Shown here: positions 11,923 to 24,700 of the stretch, piece by piece | How positions within the stretch are numbered: the stretch's first letter is position 1 | Layout of the letters: each line of letters opens with the position of its first letter | NCBI GenBank assembly: GCA_934047225.1 | Contig: OW203987.1 | Coordinates: 4,119,501 to 4,183,500 of the forward strand | DNA: 64,000 bases | From: Ypsolopha sequella | Taxonomy: Eukaryota; Arthropoda; Insecta; Lepidoptera; Ypsolophidae | Direction of reading: 5' to 3' | The notes under the pieces: generated by a model | Databases searched by the model: none | Told to the model about the DNA's origin: nothing | The model's input: the letters and a program-made list of their open reading frames with translations, nothing else | Translations under genes and position numbers: made by a program

Positions 11923-12673
11923 GGTGTCGATTCAGTGTAACACAACTTATATATGAAGGGTACAGGGAAAGAACAAGGAATGTCACATCGTAAGGAAGGG
12001 CTAGAATAAATGTATAAATAACTTTAATAGATCTTTTATTTTCGGGCTAAAATAAATGTGGAGATAATTTGTATGTTTGTTTTTTCACTTGGTAAAAATT
12101 AAATTGTGTGTTTATTTTCGCTAAACTCTGTTTTAAGGTGTTACTTTGCCTTTTAATAAACGAAAAAAAAAAGTTTTTTGTATTTACACATTTATTTTAG
12201 CCCTTCCTTACGATGTGACATTCATTGTTATTTCCCTGTATGTATTTCATATGTATTATGAGTATATTTTAAAAGTATTCGCTTATTATAAGTTTATGTC
12301 TTAGATAAGTCTATTTAGGTATATATTTTTATCTTGATCTCCTTATTATTTCCCAATTAGTATTATATTTGCACCTTCCTTATTTTGTTTCTCTTTCTGT
12401 TTGCTTCCAAAGGTTGCCTGTAAGATATATGAGCAATAAGTGCCGCCTTTGTAACACCATGCTTAATTGGTTCTTTTTTTATGTCTTTATTATTTCTGGA
12501 AATGCTAAAGCAGTGTTATAATAAATAAAAAATTAATAATCTTATTTGACAGAACTAACCTTATTTCTAGCGTTCTGTCTCTTTTTTTTCTTTATCGAAA
12601 AGACAAAGACAGAACGCTTAAATTAGGTATAGTCCTGTCAAATAAGTTAACTCGTGTTACACCGAATCGACAC
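11923..12673. mobile_element. MITE with GGTGTCGATTC ends
   Basis: The left end GGTGTCGATTCAGTGTAACAC is matched by the inverse right end GTGTTACACCGAATCGACAC. Near the right end a hairpin (12542-12651) has arms with TTATTTGACAG and CTGTCAAATAA. Relatives occur at 31979-32133, 55226-55385, 58629-58754 and 59049-59115. A second element (11963-12238) sits inside this one. Confidence 0.7.
11963..12238. mobile_element. 276-bp TA-flanked MITE nested in 11923-12673
   Basis: The arms start CAGGGAAAGAACAAGG and end in the inverse TTGTTATTTCCCTG. They continue inward through ATGTCACATCG and AAGGAAGGGCTA on both sides. TA flanks both ends (11961-11962 and 12239-12240). Confidence 0.75.
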
Positions 12674-12859
12674 TATTATGTTGTTTATATGTCGATTAAC
12701 CAGAATATATGAGGAACTTAAAAAGAAAAGGACGACAAGAAATGTAGAAAACATGTGGCAATAGGCAACCATTTATCTATTATTAATATATTATGCAGCA
12801 GAATAAAGATGAGGATTAAGTAACGAAATATTTTAATTTAGACTTTTCATAACACATAC

Positions 12860-13290
12860 AGTAAAGACATTTTTCAATGCAGTTGCTCGTAAAGTTTTCT
12901 TTTTTGTGTAACAAAATTATGGGGAAACCGAGTGAAATAAAGTAATTTTTTTAAGTTTTTGACTCTGTGGTGCAAGGTGCAAGTCATAAAATTTAAAAAA
13001 TTACAAAGATGCAAGGAGGTTTTGCTGTCCAAAAAAAACAATTATTTATAAGTATGCGCGCTCTAGCAATAATTGAATGATGATAAACACCATTCTTTAT
13101 TATACTTACATTATATTTTTTTGTTGTATTTCCTCGCAAAATGCATTGAAAAATGTTGTAAGATACTTGAGCGTAAAAGGTTTTTATCCGAATGCGTGAC
13201 AATGAAAACACTCGCTGCGCTCGTGTTTTCAATATGGCACTTGTTCGTATAAAACCTTACTTTCCGCACGTGTATCTTAAATAACTATTA
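12860..13290. repeat. dispersed repeat with CACTCGCTGCGCTCGTGTTTT
   Basis: It contains TTCAATGCAGTTGCTCGTAAAG at the left and a palindromic AACACTCGCTGCGCTCGTGTT near the right. A related copy lies at 30545-30935. The family is not assigned. The frame 12993-13232 inside it is not considered a gene. Confidence 0.5.
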
Positions 13291-13660
13291 TCATTGAATA
13301 CAAACAAGCTGTCTTGTCAATGTTTCGGTAGTAGACTCACAAGAGTTGCCATTCTAAAAGGAGTTTCTCTTCCAATGAATCTCCTTTAACATTATCAAGT
13401 TAAAATTTCGGTAAATTTCAACCCGTTTATTGCTGCGGATCTTTTTCTTGTCGTTCTTTATTAGTTTGTCACAGTTCTGTATCTTTTACTTTACTGCTAG
13501 AATTGAAACGTAACTGCTCATATACATTTCAAATTTGCAGCATTAGTTCATCTAGCAACTTGGAATCTGATATTTTAGGTGCACTACGGCCAGCTTACGT
13601 AATGAGAAGCTTTTAGGTTCAACGTATCATAATGACCAGTGTATCAGAAGCGGGATTTAA

Positions 13661-14016
13661 GGGTCGGAGTTCCGAGATTGGACAAAACAGGGTTCGGGGT
13701 TATGGCTTTTTAAGATAGTAAAATATTAATTTCTGAACAAAATAAATACAACTTGTTACCTTACAAGATGAAGTACAGGTTCATTAAAAAAATCTTGGCT
13801 CTAATGTATAGTAACTTCAGAAAAAAAAACAGGATTATAAGTTCAGGTTATACCCGTAGCGCTGCAAGTTACTATACATTATTGCCGTGATTTTTTTTAA
13901 TGAACCTGCACTTCATCTTGTAAGGTAACAAGTGGTATTTATTTTGTTAAGAAATTTGAATTTTTACCGTCTTAAAAAGCCATAACTCCGAACCCCGAAT
14001 CTCGGAACACCGACCC
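13661..14016. mobile_element. TTAA-flanked fold-back MITE, copy 1
   Basis: The left end GGGTCGGAGTTCCGAGATT and the right end with CTCGGAACACCGACCC are inverses, flanked by TTAA (13657-13660 and 14017-14020). The arms run for more than 100 bp. The TTAA target and GGG terminus fit piggyBac-type mobilisation. A second copy is at 24709-25112. Confidence 0.75.
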
Positions 14017-14496
14017 TTAACGAACCAAGTGATAGGTACTAAAAAGATAAGGCCTAAGAATTTTTAAATCTTGAACCACAAAAATTCAACCTTCGATAGC
14101 GTAAGCGAGTCGAAGGTTTGTTCTGTCTTTAGAGGTTTCCTTCTTTGAATGTAATATAGCACTTGTTAGCAAAGTGTAAACGTCGTGTTTAGCATGGCGT
14201 CAGAGTGGCACAGATGTGTGTTCTAGGCGGGCATGGGGACGCGGCGGTAAGGAACAGCAAAAGCAAAGTATTGGCATTTACAGAAAGATTTCGTGGCTCA
14301 ACCTGTGTTTGCGAGCGCCCGCACTACAAGGTGCTCAATTTGATACGATTTTATTATTTATCAAAGCGTAATAGGAACTTTCTTGGGGTAGATTGACGTG
14401 CGGTCAACTTTCCAACACGAGTCAAAGGACAAAATATGTATTGAAAAAAAAAAACATCTATTACAGAAACTATTACTTTAGTACCTAAAGACTTAA

Positions 14497-14916
14497 GAGG
14501 ATAGTTTCCGCAAAACCATAATTTATTCTTCTTGGTTTGAAGAATCTAGCAATACTACATGAAAAAGAAATGATATGTATTTCTTTCGGGAATATAATAC
14601 ACACTCATATCGGAACAGAATCGTCAAACGTCATTCCAATATTGAGAAATAAAGTGCCAAAGATGGCTCTAAAAAAAGTTTTCATGTCGAGGTTTAAGTT
14701 TATTAAAGTAAAAACCCGTTCATATTATTTATGGACTAAATTCTGTATAAACTTTATTAAACTTTTAACAGGACATATATTTCATAGCATCTTTGCTTTT
14801 TTTTTAATAATAAAATTAGTGAAAAAAGTTGTCATTTTGACTTTTTTCCAGAATCCGTCCCTCTCGGGTCTTTCCGCATGTAGTAACAGGGTAGTATGCA
14901 AGCGGAACCTATCCTC
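14497..14916. mobile_element. TTAA-flanked MITE with GAGGATAG ends
   Basis: The left end GAGGATAGTTTCCGC and the right end GCGGAACCTATCCTC are near-perfect inverses, with TTAA on both sides. The 127-codon AT-rich frame inside (14537-14920) runs into the right TIR and has no recognised domain, so I do not treat it as a gene. Confidence 0.65.
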
Positions 14917-14920
14917 TTAA

Positions 14921-15977
14921 TACCAATAGTGTGCCGGTTTTGTCGAGGCAAACCCGGGAATCTTTCTGTTAATGCACTAAAATAGTAAAAGTAAACATGG
15001 AAAAAGTATACAGATCCAATTTTGAAATGAATAACAATGAATGAGTTAGTAGTTGGAAAATAACAGGTTTTTAGTAGAAAATACGATGCATTCGATAATA
15101 CACATGAATGTGCTCCCTTTCTAACAAACCGAACCAAAACATACAACTTAGAATTCCAATGTTAATTGTTGCACAAATAAGAACATTGATTTCAGCTCTA
15201 AAGAAGCAGAAGCCGAGGATAGAAACAAAGAAAGTGAAGATTACAAACAATATTTAGCTGTGTACTGTACAATATTTACACTTATCTACAAAATAAAACA
15301 TAAATATGATTGATAGATGAAATACAAAATACAGTGAATGCGAGAGGAAATGATTGTAAGTAAAAAAATATTTGAATTAAGTCTTCATTATATTTATTTA
15401 CAGCCTTAAATACAGGCGTAGATAGTATAGTATTGCATTACATTTTCATTAAATATTCATTATCACATCTTTATTTCTGTACATCATACATTTTTACAAT
15501 CATTTCAAACTAAAACATAAATAAATATGAATGGTGGAGTCAGAGAGGCAAGCGCAGCGACAATTTATATATAATTTTGTACTCGTGACTTCTCTTACAT
15601 TGTCCTAGGCTGGCTGCCCTCGTCTTTATTTACATAAGGTATAAAATACATAATAATATTGGGGATTCTTTTTTAAAATAGTTACTAACACTTAACTGAG
15701 CGGAGTGCATCAAAAACACGGTATGAGTGAAGCCACATCATCGAGCTTATAGTTCGTGGTTAGGGCTTATTTCATAAATAAATCATACAGGGTACTGGTT
15801 CAATAGATCGCCTTGACTAGACATCTGAAATGTTCTGTAACTTTGACACAGTATATAAAACAACATCCACGTGTGCATTAATTACTACTAACACTTAATG
15901 GAACCGCATACGCGACTGATTCAAAATATATATCGCATCTTGTAAGCCGTCATCAGTTAAAATAAAATTGTTCTTAA
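14921..15977. other. AT-rich stretch without supported gene
   Basis: Only short frames and AT-rich sequence were seen. The frame at 14832-15146 on the minus strand overlaps the MITE end and lacks known motifs. Confidence 0.45.
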
Positions 15978-16811
15978 GGGGTAACGAGTCGTATCCTCTA
16001 CGAAACGCACAACTTAAGGCCCTGCCATTCCAAAATGAGAATTTTGTTTAATTAATATTGTCAGTTCGATATCTCCTTCAAATACAAGTTAAATATATGT
16101 TACAAAAGAGGATATACTCTAAACACAAGTTGATCTGAAAACGTAATTAAGTTAACTTCACTCAATAGAAAAAAATCACAAAGTAAGCACGTCAAATTGC
16201 AAATAAATGTGTTTATAGCAAAGGTGTTCAACGGAGAGAATTAAAACTTTTCCTGAAATTTCTTTACAGATAACTAAAGACACTTATTGACCCATTTTTA
16301 TTTATTTCTCAATACTTTTTCAGATATTCCAGAAAAACCTCGCAAATTTACCGATTATGCGTGCTCGCAGCGCACGAAGCGAGCGTTCTAATGTATACTT
16401 TCTGATAATATCATTGAGTTTAAAATTACTTAATACGATTATTGTGTTGGATGCGTAGGGCCTTAAGATGGTTCTTGTTATTTTTGTATTACAGATATTA
16501 AAGAAATGTGATTTATAGCATTTCGCGAACATAGTTTAATATCAATTGGGCTTTTCCGGCAAAATTTTGTTATTTTATGCATTACGCTGTAAATGTATGG
16601 GCGCACACACTTAAAAGCGTGTTTTAAGTTCGTGTGCCCTTACATTTACAACGTAATGCATAAAATAAAATAAATTTGCTGCAAAACCCTAACTGACATT
16701 AACAATGTTCGCGAAATGCTATAAATCACATTTCTTTAATATCTGTAATTGAAAAATAACAAGAACCATCTTAAGTTGTGCGTTTCGTAGAGGATACGAC
16801 TCGTTCCCCCT
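15978..16811. repeat. 834-bp fold-back element with two-level palindrome
   Basis: The outer arms (GGGGTAACGAGTCG...CGAAACGCACAACTTAAG at the left, inverse at about 16770-16811) enclose inner arms. The inner arms hold CCATCTTAAG, ATAACAAG and the motif AAATGTGATTTATAGC at about 16455-16560, with inverses at about 16690-16775. The left end abuts TTAA; the right end reads CCCCCTAAA, so the target site is unclear. Confidence 0.65.
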
Positions 16812-16910
16812 AAAGGTTAAACGTCGGTAGCTTAGCGCAAAGTGTAAAACTTAACTTTGTTTTTCTTGTTTTCACTTTTAAAATTGAAAAGCTTTTTGAT
16901 CTGTGCCATT

Positions 16911-17103
16911 TGACGTCAATAGTTCAGTATCAGTGAGGTTTATAAAGCAAGAGTTTGAAATTGTATACACAATTAGTCATGATTTTCTCAAAGCTAACTT
17001 AAAATGCTGTTTTAACTTTGTTTGGACAAGATCATGACTAATTGTGCATTAAATTTCAAACTCATGCTTTATAAACCTCACTAATACTGAACTATTGGCG
17101 TCA
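16911..17103. repeat. 193-bp palindrome
   Basis: The arms run from TGACGTCAATAGTTCAGTATC at the left to its inverse GAACTATTGGCGTCA at the right, including AGGTTTATAAAGCA and CAATTAGTCATGAT in both arms. This is a probable fold-back MITE. Confidence 0.75.
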
Positions 17104-17317
17104 ACTACCACATACCAAAAGGTTTTTCAGTTTTTAACTGATTAACTTATTATTCGCAATATCGCATCTTTGAAACATGGAACACCCTGTATATTAAAGT
17201 CACAAACAAGATACAACACGGCAGTTTTGCAAACTATTCTAGAAAACTAAGTGATTCGATAATAGTTCTTATGAGCATGCTATTAGGAATTGTATAAACT
17301 CTTAGATAACTGTGTAC

Positions 17318-17900
17318 AGTGCGCGCCAATCTTTTAGTCGCCTCTGAAGATAGACGCAAGATGCGCCGCAATAGCCGTTTTACTGTATCAGGGGGACGTT
17401 ACAGGAGCGAGGGCGCGGAGCACATCCGCCTGCGTGCCGCACCACACCCCCCGCTCGCCATTTAGCAGGTGTCAACACTATGCGTTAGTGTTAGTGCTAC
17501 GTACGTACACTACACGCGCGCGTTGCATGAAAAGTACGTTCATGGAAAAAACTCTATGATTCGTTAAGTTAATCGTTGAATCTGTTTGTGTTGCCTTTAT
17601 TTGTTGTTTTGTTGATTAAGTTTGTTAAAGTTTATTGTTGTTGTTATGCCTCGCGGTCGTTATAGCGTTTTAAGGTGACAATGTAGGAAAATGGTGTTTA
17701 TATTAATTTTTTTTATTTAAACAGTTAAGATTGCACTAAAATAATAAATATATATTAAAAAGGTAGGTACAACAAGTACACCTTCCCACTTATAGTAAAC
17801 ATTTAATAATCACCCGTTCATATTATTGTTTCCTTGACTGTACCTGCGCAAGCTTGCACTCGTAACTCAATCAGAGGCGACTAAAAGATTGGCGCGCACT
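17318..17900. mobile_element. 583-bp MITE with 30-bp TIRs
   Basis: The left end AGTGCGCGCCAATC continues through TTTTAGTCGCCTCTGA. The right end is its inverse TCAGAGGCGACTAAAAG followed by ATTGGCGCGCACT. The inside is GC-rich near 17390-17460 and AT-rich elsewhere, without coding support. Confidence 0.8.
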
Positions 17901-18368
17901 ATGACAACTTTGCCAATTACAATAACTGATAACATAAGTTTGTGAAGCAGGCTCATATAGACCTTATAGACATGTCAACAAGACACATTATCGAAGAAAA
18001 ATGAAAAACTTCTATTTTTATTTAAATGTCTACTTTTGTCACTAAGGTATCTTTGTCATACCTAGAAAATCTTTGTAAGTTAGCTTTTAACTCGTTACAT
18101 CCATTATAAATTATATTCTTCTAATGTATCGTAGACTCCAGGACCAAGACAAACCAAACATGGTTTCATGGTACTGAATAATGTTAAAATATTGTACTGT
18201 AACTGAAAATAAATTAATAAATAAATAACAAGAAATACAAAGTTAAGTCATGCATTTTGCGCTAAGCTACTGACTTTAACCCTTAAGTAACTAATTCGTG
18301 CAAACATCTGTTTCGATCTTGGCACAGCCTCAAAAGGAAACATTATTCAACCCCACAGTTCAAGTATA

Positions 18369-18374
18369 TTTATT
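18369..18374 (-). terminator. candidate poly(A) signal of the MKK7 gene
   Basis: AATAAA on the minus strand lies about 117 bases after the TAA stop of the kinase gene. A further minus-strand AATAAA lies near 18018. Choice between them cannot be made from sequence alone. Confidence 0.4.
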
Positions 18375-18490
18375 TGAAACTTTCTTTAAAATGTACACTA
18401 GTACGATATGGGCTTTCAACGAATGCTAGTAGGTCATGTACACCCTTCAACACGACCCTTCCTCGACATTTCTTCTAGTTCGATACCTAG

Positions 18491-18749
18491 TTACATCTTA
18501 TGTATAGCTTCTAATATATTTTTGATGCCGGTGGGCACTGGCGTCTTTTCCTTGCGGAACTTGCTAAATATTTTGTCGGCCCACATCTTTCTGTTGGTGT
18601 TGTTAGTGTCGTGGCACTCACTCTGTTCGTCGTGGCGGTGCGCGGGCGGCGCGGCGGCGGGCGGGGTCGCGGGGGCGGCGACCAGCTCCGATCTGAACCC
18701 GTTGTGGAGTTCCGCTCGGGTCAGGCTCTGACTGCGCCCTTCCGACAAT
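18491..18749 (-). CDS. hep: hep exon 15 (last exon, stop)
   Basis: Codons 613-698 and a TAA stop. It has an Ala/Pro-rich middle and ends in a basic stretch, [10 protein letters not shown], followed by a likely helix G-I-K-N-I-L-E-A-I. The acceptor is CCTCAG|ATT. Confidence 0.7.
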
Positions 18750-21700
18750 CTGAGGAGGGAAGATACAGGTGATACGTGAGACAAGGTTTTTTGTAGTTTT
18801 TGTAGTTAGAGTAGGGCCACTGAGTGATGGCACTTATGACAGCTGCATTTAGTGATGAGGTACATTTCAAATTTCGGTTAAAAATAGTTTACTCAACATT
18901 AGACACGTCATTCAACATTCAACATAATGATACAAAAGTAAAATGTGCCAAAACCAGTGGCGTAGCTATCGGAGGTCTATGCGGTGTAGTGCTCCGGGGC
19001 CCCAAAGAGATGTTTAAATATCTAAATCGAAAAAAGTATTTTACTATAATTTATTTTCGTTTAGTTTAACTTCGTCATTGTTTTGTTTTTAATTAAATAT
19101 TATTGCGTAACTTGGCGACTTCAAACACGACCTATAAAAAATGAAAAACTTTTTTTAAAAAAATCTTTGTTTCTATACGAATTCTATTGCACAATAAAGC
19201 AACATCCAAATCGAAAAATAATAACCGAAACAAGTAGTACATGACTATCAACAATGAAGTATTACATTTTTTAATTCACACTTGCTTATAAATAATTACG
19301 ATACTTTGTAAGCATTTAAACGTCATAGGCGCCATCACTCAGTGGCTCTACTGTAGTTATTGTAGGTACAAACATAAATACACTTGTACTGTTTCACTAC
19401 TTATTATTTCACTAAAACAGGCTTCACTATTCATTAACGCTATTTATTCATCTTGACTTTTATTTATATGATGAAGTAAATTTAAAAAGCACACACGTAA
19501 CACAGTTTCACATCTGCTAAATATATAATGCACATAGAAATTAACGCAAGTTTTCGTATTTTTGAAAACAGCCGAATATCTTTGGCCGTACTGTAGTACA
19601 TTTATTTATTTAATATTCGGGAGTCTTACAGCTAAATAACTCAAAAACATTACAAAAATTGGTAAGCCCATGCTATTGACAAGTCTCCGGTCATATAAAT
19701 CAAAACCTACAAATTTAGAAGAGCGTTATAAAAAAAAAATTGTAGATGACATCACCTAAATACTTACTTATTATTAAGTAGGAGCGGCGAGGGTGGGTGT
19801 GGGTGCAGACGCTCGTGCAGCGGCGGTGGTTCGAACTCGGAGCTGCCATTCGCTACAACACACACAGTTCCGATACACTACAGTTGACTAGAGCAGCGTT
19901 TCTTAACCTTTTACAGCTACGAACCCCTAAGAACTCAAGCAAAATTATCAAGGACCCCCTTAATATTGAAAACAGCAATAAAACTCGGATCATTTATTTT
20001 ATCATCAGTGATCATCAGTGAGGCCGAAATATATCGAAAAAATATAAAGTTTATTATTGTTTTAATTATTATCATATAATTACTTAAAACTACAAATAAA
20101 AAGCTAATATAGCTAAAATTATATTTATTCATATTATTTTAGTACTACAAACACATATAAAAAATACATTTTAATTAAAAAAAAAAAGAGTCCAGAGATG
20201 AGCTTGCGAACCCCCATTATATACACCGGACCCCTGGGGGTCCGCGGACCACAGGTTAAGAAAAGCTGCACTAGAGGATGAAACCTCACAAGAGGCGATA
20301 TACAGGGGTGCTAAGATGATAAACTTTTTCCTTCAAACGGTGTGTTTTACCCATAATTATTAACAACTTTTACTATGGGGCCAAACCTTAAATCGCAAAA
20401 AAAAAAACAGTTATTTCATACATTTTGGTCGAGTAGGTATTTAAATTTTCTATGGAACAGTTGTTTTTTTTTCTCGCGATTTCAGGGTTGGCCCCCTAGT
20501 AAAAGTTGTTTATATCAACTAGCAGAATACTCTGTTTGAAGGAAAAAGGTTATCAAATTAACATCCAGTATATTGAATTCTAATTATTATCTATACAGAT
20601 AATAAAGTAGTAAAAAAGCTGTGTCTGTACATTGAATATTATTGCGAAATTTTAAATGAAATGGGTTATTATTATTATTACAATATTGGTCTGTCTGTAG
20701 TACATTCCATTATAATTCGGGAACCACTCAACGTATTTGGATGCGGTTTTCTTTGTTGTCATCGTAGTGACCCGGTCAACACATAGGCTATATGAGGTGT
20801 TGATAAAATAACCGCCAAGCTGAAAACTGTAGATAATTGAAAGACACTTCCACGCGAGCTAAGCCGCGGGAAAAAGCTGAAGTGTTTCTATTAATGTATA
20901 TTTGTTCTTATACTTACCACTTGCTGAACGGTGAAGGAAAACATCGTAAGGAAACCTGCATGCCCTGAAAAACGTGTATTTGTGCCCGAAGTACGGCGAT
21001 AGGGCTCACCACACGTTGGGACGTAATAATCGTCGGTAAAACGCGGGTGCATTTCACAGTTCACACTCGGAAACACCTCTTGACGCCCTCTCGGCGATCA
21101 TGTCGTGACTATATAATAATATATATATATAAATTATAAAAAAGGTAATGCTCGAACCTTCATGTCCGAGCATGTGATGTTGCCGACTGGTGCGCGGCGG
21201 CGGCTCTGGTGACCGACCCGTGCTGTGGTCTCTGCTTACACTGAAATGTTAATAATTATTATAATATGTCTTTACATATGAAATTGCCGAAATTTTCTTA
21301 CAGATTTATGAGTTCATAATTCCTGTTATTCAATAGCTATTTTCATAATTTTTTTTTGTTTTAAAGTTGATTTTATGGTTTTACATCTCCGTAATAAAAA
21401 TTGTTTTTATTGTCAGTTTGATAACCAAAATTAAATCTTCAAAAAAAGTTCGTCCTAAATGCCGTCAATTTCCATGATAAGATTCGTAGTAATTTTTCAC
21501 AGCTGACACTTTTCAAAAATTAACTTATTGTTGCTGTTAGCTTAATGTTGTCACATTCATACACAAAAGAAATTACATAAAACCTAAAAAAAAACAAAAA
21601 TGTTAGTACTGAAAATTGAGATTCCTTCAAATTCTCTACAGAAAACTGCAATTACATAGGTAAAGAACTTATAAATCAAGCGGTCGTCGGTGAGATAGTG

Positions 21701-24700
21701 TACTTTGTACTTAAAATAAATTTTTCGAGGTCAATGTCCTCACCTCCTATTCCTCGGCGTGGCGTGCTGGTCGACTCTGCTCCTCCGCTGCTGGTTCTGA
21801 TGGTGAAACCTCTGTAGAACTATCGGGCTCGTCTTGCCGGGGGTCTAACGGAGTACACACTTGTGTTATTGAATTGATGGCTACTTATTAATGTATGTAT
21901 GTAAATTCTTTATTGCACAAAATAAGTTTACAATGCACAAGGCGAACTTAATGCTAATTAGTATTCTCTACCAGTTAACCTTAGGTGATGTGGAGATTAC
22001 AAGGGTAGTGTCAAATAAGTTAATTAATTTATTTATTTATAAATATTAACTTCGAATAATATCTCCATAATAATATAACATATAATATAATATAAAATAT
22101 ACATACAATACATATAATATAAATATTAGTACATAAACTGTACTGTATATACTGTACATAAATAAATATACAACAATATATCGGTAGTTACGAGAAGGAT
22201 CACTCTGGGGACAAAGTGAAAGTTATTACAGGTGTGGTGACTGATTCTGTAGCCGTAGATAGTGTTGATACACTCTGGTTTTAAAGGTAGAGATGGTGGG
22301 AGATTAATAAGATAACGCACACGTACAGTCGCTTGCAATTCAAGCTCCCTATTCTTTAACCATTTCAACGGCTAAGACACCGCTAAGACCTACCAATAGG
22401 TAACCTGTCATGCAACGGGGATCCGGAGGGGGGTCATGGGGCCTAGCTTTTTCTATACAGACACGCAAAATTTACCTATAATTACACAAAATTGTATTAT
22501 ATTTTGACTAATTCGGAGCCTGTGACCCCCCCCTGGCTCGCAGGCTGGATTCGCCCTTGCTGTCATGCTGGTGTCCGTACATAAATGTTTGCTATCCACA
22601 TTACTTATTGGGACATAGCGACTTTAGAATAGCGTTATAAAAAAAACGATTTTGAAGATGACGTTACCTAAATATCGGATATAAAATACAAAAACGTTAT
22701 TGTAATCAAACCAGGGAATGAAAAAACATAGAATTTGGTATCAGACACTCAAAACACACAAAAGGACAAATGGCTCATAATTGGTACTGGCTGGGTGTCA
22801 GTCATGCGGCACTGGGTCAGCCGTGATTGGTCGAATCACAGTGACAGTTGGCGCCATAGGAAGCACGCCATACTAAACGTGTGTCCGGCACAGTTTTCAT
22901 GGGGTAATTTTTTTGTGCTAATCTGACTTCTATGCCTTTTTCGTTCGCTAAATCAATCGTTATTCGTATTGATAAAAAACGTTAGGTTATGTCTAATACA
23001 TTGTAAAATAGGTACATCGCAGACTTTTTGAATGTATTTCTTTTCGACACTACAAAACTTGCTAATAAACGACTTAAATCAAATGAAACGCAAAAAAATA
23101 CTTGATAACAGTGTGGTGTAACGTCAGCGTGGTGTAACGTAGGGCACTTCTCACACAATTTTACAAATTCGCTGTTTTTAATTTTTGAACGTGTCTCTCT
23201 ATAATCTCGGCAAAAAGTACACATGAGTCGCTTACTACTACGGAGAAAACACAAAAAGGGCTTATAGTCGCAACTAGGGCATGCGATCCGGATATCCGAT
23301 AACTTTTACTATCCGGATAATTGAAAAGTAAGGCATGATGACTAAAAAATTCCATTAGTCCGTCAGTTACATTATTATGATTACCGTAAACCGTTATTCA
23401 GTTTACATTATATATTCCTATAAAAACTCTTTATTACAATTATTTCCAGATATATTTCGACTTCTTGTCGGCATCAGTGGAACTTAATAAAATCTATATA
23501 ATATACCAACATGTCATAAAATGGCAGAATGAAACGGATGATTAACAGACAAAAGAGAGAAAAAAAAATTATAATAATATTAAAGTGCGTACGCGTAATA
23601 ATAATCGTCGGTTAGTGTCGCATCACATTTGGAATAAATTGTCTAAAGGGCCTAGGTACGTGTTGGCTTCGGCCCCACGCACGCTTCCCAAAGGTCCGGG
23701 ACTACATTGTCCCGGGATATGACAAATATATATATGATAATAATAATATAAAGTAGGTAGTTCTTGAAATTGAAGTGTGGAGATGCGTAGTTGGTTATTT
23801 TCTTAAACATACGCGGAAATATTATCATTACTTTTGAATAAAGAACACGCGAAGTATCATATTTACGTAGACTGAAAAACCAAAATCGCCTGCGGCTCGG
23901 CCTTCAAACTCATACTCGACCTGCAATTGCCTATTTCGCTGCCTTTGCAATAATGTACTATTATCTCAAGATATTAGATTATTTTGTTAGTATGTAACTT
24001 GTCGGCGCGGGTGATCGCTTCCCTACCAACGCTCTTTATAATTTCACCCTAATTCTTCATCACTTTTCGATCTAACATTTTGAGCTGCAACACACATTCT
24101 TATACATAGAATAAAATAAAATAATAAACAATCAGTAAAATGTACAGTAAGTCTCACCGAGGACGCGGCTCTCCACCGGTGGTCTGCAGAGACGCGGCGC
24201 GCAGGCGGCGGGGGCGGCGACGCGCATGCGTCCAGTGTTCTGTGCATGGATATAGCAATTGTTTTTAGACTTGCAACACAGTGGTGTCTAACTTGGAACC
24301 ACTGAACGATTTTATTTTATAACACTGTAACCTGAGGTATGTTTAAAGATTCATTCCGACGTGTCTAAAAAGAACTAGGTAGTGTAAATTACAGTGAAGA
24401 AGGTCGAAGAATGGGTTCCACATGAAGATTTTTATGAAAATAAATTTGGTTCGAAAATCTAAAAGCAGTAGTAAAATTATTTTTTTGATATCTCAAAAAA
24501 ATACGAAGTTATTGACATTCCAAGTTATCTTAACGTCATCGTAAATGATGTCATACAAAAATTGATAAATATCGCTATTTGTAACTAAAATGAATTATTC
24601 AAAAATGTTGTTATTTTTATTTGTATTAACTAATTAATCAGTTATCATAAAAAATATACTGAAGCTGAAGACGAGCTCATTTCATTTGTAAATCAAGTTC

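Noticed and set aside
14537..14920. 127-codon frame as a gene
   Set aside because: It lies inside a TTAA-flanked MITE and overlaps its right end; no domain is seen.
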